The translations under genes and the position numbers were made by a program. A stretch of 64,000 nucleotides of DNA, taken from assembly GCF_030813695.1 (NCBI RefSeq), contig NZ_JAUSVA010000002.1, positions 7,029,501 to 7,093,500 on the forward strand, given 5' to 3'. How positions within the stretch are numbered: position 1 is the stretch's first letter; each line of letters starts with the position of its first letter. This document shows positions 32,626 through 39,592 of this stretch, one piece after another. Under the pieces are notes generated by a model. That model did no database searches. It saw only the letters and a list, made by a program, of their open reading frames with translations, and had not been told where the DNA came from. The stretch comes from Kitasatospora herbaricolor. Lineage in GTDB: Bacteria; Actinomycetota; Actinomycetes; Streptomycetales; Streptomycetaceae.

Positions 32626-34733
32626 GTCCGAACACCGAGCAGAACACCGCGGGCCGGAGCGGGGCGGCCCTGCCGTCGGTCCGGCCGGAGGTGGTCGCCG
32701 AGGTGGTGGCCGCGCTGTCGCCGCGGCTGCAGAAGCGCCTGGACGGCGCCGCCGCCAAGCTCACCGGCCGTCCGGTGAGCCGGGAGGGGGACGACTGGCT
32801 GATCGACGTCGACGAGGACGTCCGGCTGGTGCTGCACGCCCCCGGCGGCGTCATCCGCACGGCGGCCGACGTCGGCTGCGGCTGCCTGCTGGCCCCCGCC
32901 TGCCTGCACCGGGCGGCTGCGGTCACCGCGGCCCCGCTCGCGGACCCGGCGGCCGAGGAGCCCGGGACGCCCGGAACCGCCGCCGGGGCCGATGCCGCCG
33001 GGAACGACGCGGCCGGGGTCGACGCGGCCGGGGCGGAGACGCCCGAGGCCGCCGGGACACCGGCCGGCCTCGCGGGCGCCGCCGAGTCCCCGGCCGCCGA
33101 GTCCCCCGCCGGCGAACGGCCGGCCGGCGAACCCGGGTCCGCACCCCTCACCCCCGCCGAGTCCGCCGCCGCCCAGCGGCTGCACGCCTCCGCGGCGGCC
33201 GCGCTGGCCGCCGGGGTGAGCGGCGCGGGCGGCGTCCTGCAGGCCGAGCTGCTGCGGGCGGCCCACCAGGCCCGGCTGAGCGGCCTGCACCGGCCCGCCG
33301 CCGCCGCGGTCGCGGTGGCGACCCGGCTGCGCGCCGCACGCACCGGCGAGCCGGACCACCGGCTGGCCGACCTGACCGCGGCGCTGCGCGACCTGCTGGA
33401 CCTCGCCACCGCACTCGGCGCCCCGGCCGCCGGCGCTCTCGACCCCGTCACCCTGGCCGGGCTGCGCGGCACCGCCCGCCAGGCCTACCAGGAGGCCGGC
33501 GGCCTGCGCCTGTACGGACTCTTCGCCGAGCCCGTGCTGACGGCCACCCACGCCGGGGTGCTCAGCTGGGCGGTGGACGCGTCCGGGCGGCTCAGCACCG
33601 TCGCGGAGATCACCCCGCACACGGACGCGGCCACCGCCGCCCCGCAGGCCCTGGCGGCCGGGGGCCGCGCGGTGCGGCTGGGCGACACCATGCTCAGCCA
33701 CCGCGAGTTCACCCGGGCCGGCCTCTCCGTGCAGGGCGCCACCCGCTCGGCCTCGGGCCGGCTCGGCGCCGGGGCCAAGGTCCGCGCGGTCCGGGCCGCC
33801 GGGGCCGCCTGGACGGCCGAGCCGCTGGCCCGGCTCTGGGCCGAGCCGCTCGACGCCCAGATCGCCCGGGCGCTGGCCTGGGCCGCCCTGCCCTACGACA
33901 GCCGGCCGGCCGGTGGCGACCTGCTCTTCCTGGACGTCACGCTGGCGGGCACCGCGGCCCACGGGGACACGGCCGCCCCGCAGTTGCTGGCCCGCTGCGA
34001 GGGGCTGACGGTGGCTCTGCGTCCGGCGCACGACCACCCCGGTCTGGCCCACCGCGCCAACCTCGCGCTGCTGGCCGCCCGCCCGGGCCTGCGGCTGCGG
34101 GTGATCGGGCGGCTGGAGCGGGCCGCCCGGCCCGAGCTGCGACTGCTCGCGGTGGGCCCGGCCGTCCCGGAGCACCCGTCCGGCGGGGACGAGGCGCAGA
34201 AGGGGGACGAGGCGCCGGGCGCGGACGTGACGCTCGCGCTCGCCGCCGACCGCGCCGGCCGGATCAACCTCGGCCTGGAGCGTCTGCAGCGCGCCGACCT
34301 ACCGGCGGGGTCCGGTCCGGACGACGGTCCGGACGCCGTCCCGGCCTCGCTCCCGGAGCTGCTCCTGGACCTCCCCGGTCCGTCCGGCACCGGCTCCGCC
34401 GCGGTCGAGGCCCCGGTGCACCTGCTGACCCGCCGGGTCGAGCAGGCCGTCACCGGCGGCCGCCGCGCCCTCGGGGCGGCCGCCTCCGGCGCGGTCCGGG
34501 ACTCCGGCGCCGTCGACGGGCGGCACCTGCGCGCGGCCGGGCTGGCCACGGCGGCCCTGCTGCTGGACGGCCTCCGGGAGAGCGCCACCGACCAGGGGCG
34601 GGACGTCTTCGGGCGGATCGTCGGCGACGACCACCGCGCGTACACGGCCGCCTGGCTGGCCGCGTCCTGCTACGGGGAGGAGCTGGCCACCGCCCTGTGT
34701 GCGGCGGCCTGGTCGCCGCCGGACGGTCGCTGA
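32622..34733 (+). CDS. SWIM zinc finger family protein
   Basis: A 703-residue protein with a SWIM zinc-binding motif: C86-x-C88-x5-C94-x-H96 in VGCGCLLAPACLHRAAA. An Ala/Pro/Glu-rich linker (about 105-175) follows, then alpha-rich regions (LQAELLRAAHQARLSGLHRPAAAAVAVATRLRA). SWIM proteins bind DNA or protein partners. In E. coli the SWIM gene yehQ closes the corresponding cluster. The ATG overlaps the VWA gene stop (ATGA). This is the last gene of the operon, followed by a hairpin. Confidence 0.88.
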   Translation: MSPNTEQNTAGRSGAALPSVRPEVVAEVVAALSPRLQKRLDGAAAKLTGRPVSREGDDWLIDVDEDVRLVLHAPGGVIRTAADVGCGCLLAPACLHRAAAVTAAPLADPAAEEPGTPGTAAGADAAGNDAAGVDAAGAETPEAAGTPAGLAGAAESPAAESPAGERPAGEPGSAPLTPAESAAAQRLHASAAAALAAGVSGAGGVLQAELLRAAHQARLSGLHRPAAAAVAVATRLRAARTGEPDHRLADLTAALRDLLDLATALGAPAAGALDPVTLAGLRGTARQAYQEAGGLRLYGLFAEPVLTATHAGVLSWAVDASGRLSTVAEITPHTDAATAAPQALAAGGRAVRLGDTMLSHREFTRAGLSVQGATRSASGRLGAGAKVRAVRAAGAAWTAEPLARLWAEPLDAQIARALAWAALPYDSRPAGGDLLFLDVTLAGTAAHGDTAAPQLLARCEGLTVALRPAHDHPGLAHRANLALLAARPGLRLRVIGRLERAARPELRLLAVGPAVPEHPSGGDEAQKGDEAPGADVTLALAADRAGRINLGLERLQRADLPAGSGPDDGPDAVPASLPELLLDLPGPSGTGSAAVEAPVHLLTRRVEQAVTGGRRALGAAASGAVRDSGAVDGRHLRAAGLATAALLLDGLRESATDQGRDVFGRIVGDDHRAYTAAWLAASCYGEELATALCAAAWSPPDGR

Positions 34734-34753
34734 GCGGCGCCCCCGGCCGGGCC

Positions 34754-34806
34754 CGGGCCGCCACCCCCTGACCTGGGGCCGATCGGGGCCGATCGGTGGC
34801 GGCCCG
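34754..34806. terminator. 12-bp inverted repeat between the SWIM and oxidoreductase genes
   Basis: CGGGCCGCCACC (34754-34765) pairs with GGTGGCGGCCCG (34795-34806). The 29-base loop contains two tandem copies of GGGGCCGATC. It lies between convergent genes and is a plausible bidirectional terminator. Confidence 0.5.
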
Positions 34807-34892
34807 CCCGGCTGCCCCCGCCGCCCCGCCCCCCGCCCCCTGTCCCCTGTCGCCGCGGGCCGCGCCCGCCCCGGCGTCACGGGACCAGGGCG

Positions 34893-35864
34893 TCACGGGA
34901 TCAGGACGAGCTTGCCCGTGACCGCCCGTCCGGCGCTGATCCGGTGCGCCTGCCCGGCCTCGGCCAGCGGCAGGGTCAGGCCCACGTGCACCCGCAGCGC
35001 CCCGGCCACGACCAGGTCGCGCAGGGCGGCGAGGTCCTCCGCGGACCGGTGCACGACGACCGGCTCGAACCGCACGCCCGACGCGTGCGCCTCCTCCGGC
35101 GTCAGCCCCGGGTCGTGGTCGATGGCGCTGACGATCAGCCCGCCCGGCCGCAGCACCGCCACCGAGCGCCGCGCGTTCTCCCCGCCGACCAGGTCGAACA
35201 CCACGTCCACCGGCTCTACGGCGCCGGCGAAGTCGGCCAGGGTGTAGTCGATCAGCTGGTCCGCGCCGAGCTTCTTCAGGATGGTGTGCTTCTCCGCCCG
35301 CGCCGTCCCGATGACGTACGCGCCGCGCGCCTTGGCGATCTGGACGGCGAGGTGGCCGACGCCGCCGGAGGCCGCGTGGATCAGCACCCGCTGCCCCGGC
35401 CCGATCCCGGCGATCCGGACCAGCGCCTGGTAGGCGGTCAGACCGGAGAGCGAGAGGGCGCCGGCCTCGATCACCGGCAGCGCCGCCGGCCGGTGCGCGA
35501 ACTCTTCGGCGGGGGCGGCGACGTACTCGGCGTAGGCGTTGCCGGCCTGCGGGAAGTGCGGCATGCCGAACACCTCGTCACCGGCCGTGAAGCCGGTGAC
35601 GCCCTCCCCGACGACTTCGACGGTGCCGGCGACGTCCCAGCCGAGCGAGAAGGGTGGCTCGCCCAGCAGCGGGAAGTATCCGGCCCGGACGGCCAGGTCG
35701 ACCGGGTTGACGCCCGCCGCCTGCACCTTGACCAGGATCTCGCCCGGCCCCGCGACCGGGCGCGCGGTGCTGACCTGCTCCAGCACCTCGGGGCCGCCGA
35801 GGCTCTGCTGGGTGATGGCGTTCATCTGCGGGGCGGCGTGCTGAGGGTGCGTCTGAACCGACAT
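34893..35864 (-). CDS. NADP-dependent zinc-free quinone oxidoreductase-like protein
   Basis: A 323-residue medium-chain dehydrogenase/reductase of the quinone oxidoreductase type. The N-terminal GroES-like domain carries VNPVDLAVRAG and GWDVAGTVEVVGEGVTGFTAGDEVFGMP. The Rossmann motif is HAASGGVGHLAVQIAKARGA, followed by the family's TARAEKHTILKKLGAD. The zinc-binding Cys/His set of alcohol dehydrogenases is absent. ATG at 35864 (MSVQTH) has GAGG seven bases upstream. It is divergently transcribed from an HxlR regulator, a common arrangement where the regulator senses quinones or redox stress. Confidence 0.9.
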   Translation of the reverse strand: MSVQTHPQHAAPQMNAITQQSLGGPEVLEQVSTARPVAGPGEILVKVQAAGVNPVDLAVRAGYFPLLGEPPFSLGWDVAGTVEVVGEGVTGFTAGDEVFGMPHFPQAGNAYAEYVAAPAEEFAHRPAALPVIEAGALSLSGLTAYQALVRIAGIGPGQRVLIHAASGGVGHLAVQIAKARGAYVIGTARAEKHTILKKLGADQLIDYTLADFAGAVEPVDVVFDLVGGENARRSVAVLRPGGLIVSAIDHDPGLTPEEAHASGVRFEPVVVHRSAEDLAALRDLVVAGALRVHVGLTLPLAEAGQAHRISAGRAVTGKLVLIP

Positions 35865-35877
35865 GGGAGGACCTCTT

Positions 35878-35911
35878 CCAGGATGGTGACCGGCTGTGAC
35901 CACCATCCTGG
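35878..35911. promoter_or_regulatory. perfect 11-bp inverted repeat in the oxidoreductase leader
   Basis: CCAGGATGGTG (35878-35888) and CACCATCCTGG (35901-35911) are exact inverted copies with a 12-base spacer, 14 bases upstream of the oxidoreductase start. It could be an operator or a leader hairpin. Confidence 0.5.
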
Positions 35912-35918
35912 TCGAGCC

Positions 35919-35972
35919 GGTATCCCTTGTGAAGAAGGCACCTTGACGGTATATAGGTACCTTATGGATACC
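35919..35972. promoter_or_regulatory. GGTATCC/GGATACC inverted repeat flanking the HxlR promoter
   Basis: GGTATCC (35919-35925) and GGATACC (35966-35972) flank the AT-rich patch GACGGTATATAGG, which ends just before the HxlR start codon at 35964. The second arm overlaps the first codons. HxlR-type regulators bind palindromes in divergent promoters, so this is a candidate site. Confidence 0.4.
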
Positions 35973-36377
35973 ACCTCTGAACTGGTAGGACAGCGAGTCG
36001 CCGATGTCTACCTGCGCGAATGCGCGTCACGCTCGGTACTCCAGCTGCTCGCCAACAAGTGGACCTTCCTGGTCCTCGGCGCGCTGGCGGACGGACCGCA
36101 GCGCTTCGGCGTCCTGCTGCGGCGCGCGGACGGCATCACCCAGAAGAGCCTCACCCAGACCCTGCGCGGGCTGGAGCGCGACGGGCTGCTGTCCCGTACG
36201 GTCTACCCCACGATCCCGCCCCGGGTCGAGTACGAGCTGACCGACCTCGGCCGCAGCGTCGGCGGTCTGATCGGCCAGATCAACGTCTGGGCCGAGGCCA
36301 ACCTCTCGTCGGTGGTCGCGGCCCGCGAGGAGTACGACGAGCACGTCGGGGAGGAGCCCCGCCCGGTCACCCGCTGA
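35964..36377 (+). CDS. HxlR family transcriptional regulator
   Basis: A 137-residue winged-helix regulator. Features: the N-terminal Cys (RECASRSVLQLLANKWTFLVLGALADGPQRFGVLLRRADGITQKSLTQTLRGLERDGLLSRTVYPTIPPRVEYELTDLG), with the HxlR signature from LLANKW to VEYELT. The lone Cys 19 matches the redox-sensing position of HypR/QorR-like members. It likely controls the divergent oxidoreductase. The ATG lies in AT-rich sequence with no clear Shine-Dalgarno, so the transcript may be leaderless. Confidence 0.92.
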   Translation: MDTTSELVGQRVADVYLRECASRSVLQLLANKWTFLVLGALADGPQRFGVLLRRADGITQKSLTQTLRGLERDGLLSRTVYPTIPPRVEYELTDLGRSVGGLIGQINVWAEANLSSVVAAREEYDEHVGEEPRPVTR

Positions 36378-36450
36378 CCTTCGGCCGGCCGGGCCGGCCG
36401 GCGCCGCCCGCCCCGGTCCGGCCCGCTGTCCCGTCAGGCCCGCTGCCCGG

Positions 36451-37521
36451 TCACGCCCGCCCTCCGGTCGATGCCAGCAGCTCGGCGAGCGCGGCGTCCT
36501 CGGTCATCGGGCGGGGCGGCGCCTTCATCAGCAGGGCCGACACCGGGTCGAGCACGCCCGAGATCCCGCGCTCCAGCGCCAGGCGGCAGTACCGGACGGC
36601 GTCCAGCACGTTGCCGGCCGCGCTCGGCGAGTCGTCCACCGTCATCCGCAACTCGATCTCCAGCGGCGTGCCGCCGAAGGCCGAGCCCTCCAGCCGGATG
36701 AAGGCGACCTTGCGGTCCTCCAGGAAGGGGATGTACTCCGCGCCGACGTGCACGGCGGCGGCCGGGAGCGCCCCGCCCTCCGTGCCGCCCGCCATGCCCT
36801 GCGCCTTGGTGGCCTGCTTGCTCCGCAGCCGCTCCGGGTCCTGCATGTTGAGGAAGTCCATGTTGCCGCCGTTGTTGAGCTGGTAGGTGCTCCGCAGGCG
36901 CACACCGTTGCGGGCCAGCGTGTCCAGCAGGGCGTGGTGCACCAGGGTCGACCCGAACTGGCTCTTCAGGTCGTCGCCGACCAGCGGCAGGCCGGCCCGC
37001 CGGAAGCGCTCGGCCCACTGCGGCGACCGGGCCACCACCGAGGGCATGCAGTTCACGAAGGCGCAGCCGGCCAGCAGTGCCGCCTCCGCGTACAGCTCGG
37101 TGGCCTGCGGGCTGCCCACCGGCAGGAAGTTGACCAGCACCGCCGTCCCGGTGGCGCGCAGCCGCTCGGCGATCTCCGCGACGCCCGCCGAGCCCCGGGC
37201 GTCGATCCGGCCCGCCGTGGTGCGCCCCACGCCGTCGCCCAGGAAGCCCTCGGTGACCGGCACGCCGAGCGGCGGCACGTCGGCGAAGCGGCGCGCATTG
37301 TTCGGCGCGGCCAGGATCGCCTCGGAGAGATCGCGGCCGATCTTCCCGGCGTCGACGTCGAAGGCCGAGGTGAACCGCACGTCGGCGACGGAGTACCCGG
37401 CGCAGACCGGGTTCGGCAGCCCCACCGGGTCCGCCCCCTCGGCGCCGTAGAAGGCGACCCCCTGCGCCAGGGAGGAGGCGCAGTTCCCGACCCCGACGAT
37501 GCCCACGTTCACAGTGCCCAC
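36451..37521 (-). CDS. myo-inositol-1-phosphate synthase-like protein
   Basis: A 356-residue protein of the actinobacterial inositol-3-phosphate synthase family. Features are the NAD-binding VGIVGVGNCASSLAQG, then ADVRFTSAFDVDAGKIG, VLVNFLPVGSPQATELYAEAALLAGCAFVNCMPS, LVGDDLKSQFGSTLVHHALLDTL and QLNNGGNMDFLN. Together they match the enzyme that turns glucose-6-phosphate into inositol phosphate, the first step of mycothiol and phosphatidylinositol synthesis. The GTG at 37521 gives the start (M)GTVNVGIVG, as in relatives, with GGGGGA four bases upstream. Streptomyces usually have another copy, so this may be a paralogue with a different role. Confidence 0.9.
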   Translation of the reverse strand: MGTVNVGIVGVGNCASSLAQGVAFYGAEGADPVGLPNPVCAGYSVADVRFTSAFDVDAGKIGRDLSEAILAAPNNARRFADVPPLGVPVTEGFLGDGVGRTTAGRIDARGSAGVAEIAERLRATGTAVLVNFLPVGSPQATELYAEAALLAGCAFVNCMPSVVARSPQWAERFRRAGLPLVGDDLKSQFGSTLVHHALLDTLARNGVRLRSTYQLNNGGNMDFLNMQDPERLRSKQATKAQGMAGGTEGGALPAAAVHVGAEYIPFLEDRKVAFIRLEGSAFGGTPLEIELRMTVDDSPSAAGNVLDAVRYCRLALERGISGVLDPVSALLMKAPPRPMTEDAALAELLASTGGRA

Positions 37522-37765
37522 TGGATCCCCCGCGCGTCGCTCCGGCCGCCCGGTCGGCCGCCGGTCAAGATCATCGAACCTATCCGGCATCCTGTCAGGT
37601 CCGCGTAAGAAAACGTCCCGGCCCGGTCGGGGGTGCCCCGCCGCCGGCCCCGGCCCGGACCGATCGGGTGAACGGCGGCGACGGGCCCGGCGGGCGGCCG
37701 GGCGGCCGTCCGGGCAGGTGGTAGGGATGGGCCCCAGGAAGACCACGTCCCTGGAGCGGCCCGGT

Positions 37766-39355
37766 ATGCAGTGGTTCGCGGCGCCCGAGTACTGGCTGGG
37801 CCGGCTGCTCGTCCAGCGGATGGTCGCCGCCGTCTACCTGCTCGGCTTCCTGGCCGCCGCCCGTCAGTTCCGGGCCCTGATCGGCGAGCACGGGATGCTG
37901 CCGGTGCCGCGCTTCCTCGACCGGGTCCCGTTCCGGCAGGCCCCGGGCCTGTTCCAGCTGCACTACTCGGACCGCCTGTTCGCCGCCGTCGCCTGGACGG
38001 GCTGCGCCCTCTCCGCCGCCGTGCTGGCCGGCCTGGCGGACCTGGTGCCGCTCTGGGCCTCGCTGCTGCTCTGGGCGGCGCTCTGGGCCGGCTACCTGTC
38101 CATCGTCAACGTCGGGCAGGCCTGGTACTCCTTCGGCTGGGAGTCCCTGCTGCTCGAGGCGGGCTTCCTGGTGGCCTTCCTCGGCAACGACGAGGTCGCG
38201 CCGCCGGTGCTCACGCTCTGGCTGCTGCGCTGGCTGGTGTTCCGGGTCGAGTTCGGCGCGGGGCTGATCAAACTGCGCGGGGACAGCTGCTGGCGCGACC
38301 TGACCTGCCTGCGCTACCACCACGAGACCCAGCCGATGCCCGGCCCGCTGAGCTGGTTCTTCCACCACCTGCCCGACCCGCTGCACCGGGTGGAGGTGGC
38401 GGCCAACCACGTCACCCAGCTGCTGGTGCCGGTCTGCCTCTTCCTCCCGCAGCCCGTCGCCGGCCTGGCGGCCTGCGTCATCGTCGTCACCCAGCTCTGG
38501 CTGGTGGCCTCCGGGAACTTCGCCTGGCTGAACTGGCTGACCATCGCCCTGGCGCTGTCCGCCGTCGACGCCACCCGGCTGGACGGCCTGCTCCCGCTGC
38601 CGGCGCCGCCCGCCCACGGGCCGGCGCCCGGCTGGTTCGAGGGCCTGGTGATCGCGACGGCCGCCACGATCACCGTGCTCAGCTACTGGCCGGCCCGCAA
38701 CCTGCTCTCCCGTCGCCAGGTGATGAACCGCTCCTTCAACCGCTTCCACCTCGTCAACACCTACGGCGCCTTCGGCAGCGTCAACCGGCTCCGCCAGGAG
38801 GTGACCGTGGAGGGCACCGACGATACCGAGATCACCCGGCACACGGTCTGGAAGGAGTACCAGTTCCGGGGCAAACCGGGTGATGTCCGGCGGCTGCCTC
38901 GCCAGTTCGCGCCCTACCACCTCCGCCTGGACTGGCTGATGTGGTTCGCCGGCATCTCGCCCGAGTACGCCCGGCCCTGGTTCCTGCCGTTCGTCGCCAG
39001 GCTGCTGGAGAACGACCCGGACACCCTCCGGCTGCTGCGCGTCAACCCGTTCCCCGCCGCACCACCCGCCCACGTGCGGGCCGTCCTGCACCTCTACCGG
39101 TTCACCGACCGGCACGAACTACGGGCCACCGGCGCCTGGTGGCACCGGACGGCCCTCCACGAGTTCCTGGGACCGACCGACCGGGAGGCCCTCCGCCGGA
39201 CCGGCCACGGCCTCGCCGGCGCCCGCCCCGCCGGCCGGCGCCGCGCCCTGCGGACCGTGCCGCTCGCCCCGCCCGGCCACCGCGGCCGCGAGCGGCCCGC
39301 GACCCCGGCGCCGCGGCCGCCGGACCATGACCGGGCCGCGGGCGGCGACCGGTGA
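37766..39355 (+). CDS. lipase maturation factor family protein
   Basis: A 529-residue polytopic membrane protein related to vertebrate LMF1/LMF2. Characteristic pieces are the start WFAAPEYWLGRLLVQR, then NVGQAWYSFGWESLLLEAGFLVAFLG, LRWLVFRVEFGAGLIKLRGDSCWRDLTCLRYHHETQPMPGPLSWFFHHLP, NRFHLVNTYGAFGSVNRLRQEV and the LDWLMWFAG block. About ten hydrophobic segments occur before residue 320; the C-terminal half is soluble. I chose ATG at 37766 because family members start MxWF and GGAG lies nine bases upstream; ATG at 37727 is an alternative. The bacterial role is unknown. The tail (about 60 residues) is Arg/Pro-rich. Confidence 0.9.
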   Translation: MQWFAAPEYWLGRLLVQRMVAAVYLLGFLAAARQFRALIGEHGMLPVPRFLDRVPFRQAPGLFQLHYSDRLFAAVAWTGCALSAAVLAGLADLVPLWASLLLWAALWAGYLSIVNVGQAWYSFGWESLLLEAGFLVAFLGNDEVAPPVLTLWLLRWLVFRVEFGAGLIKLRGDSCWRDLTCLRYHHETQPMPGPLSWFFHHLPDPLHRVEVAANHVTQLLVPVCLFLPQPVAGLAACVIVVTQLWLVASGNFAWLNWLTIALALSAVDATRLDGLLPLPAPPAHGPAPGWFEGLVIATAATITVLSYWPARNLLSRRQVMNRSFNRFHLVNTYGAFGSVNRLRQEVTVEGTDDTEITRHTVWKEYQFRGKPGDVRRLPRQFAPYHLRLDWLMWFAGISPEYARPWFLPFVARLLENDPDTLRLLRVNPFPAAPPAHVRAVLHLYRFTDRHELRATGAWWHRTALHEFLGPTDREALRRTGHGLAGARPAGRRRALRTVPLAPPGHRGRERPATPAPRPPDHDRAAGGDR

Positions 39356-39592
39356 CCGGGGCCGCCGCCGGCCCGTCCGGGGAAACGACAAAGGGGCCGG
39401 TAGAGGGGTCTCGCGCGCCACACCGGTCCGTCGGACGGTGGGTGCGTGCAAGCCTCGAACGGGCACCCGTATTCTGGGCGTCCACACCGGATGCCTGCCG
39501 CGGCCAACGCCCGACCCGCCGCAGCCGCGCACCGCCGGTCGCCTTCTCCGCCAGTCCCCGCCGTAGTCGCCCTGCCAGGAACCGGACTTCAC

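Noticed and set aside
36378..36450. Terminator from the CGGCCGG repeats between HxlR and the inositol-phosphate synthase gene
   Set aside because: The palindrome is a simple CCGG run with a short stem; it is not clearly better than background at this GC content.
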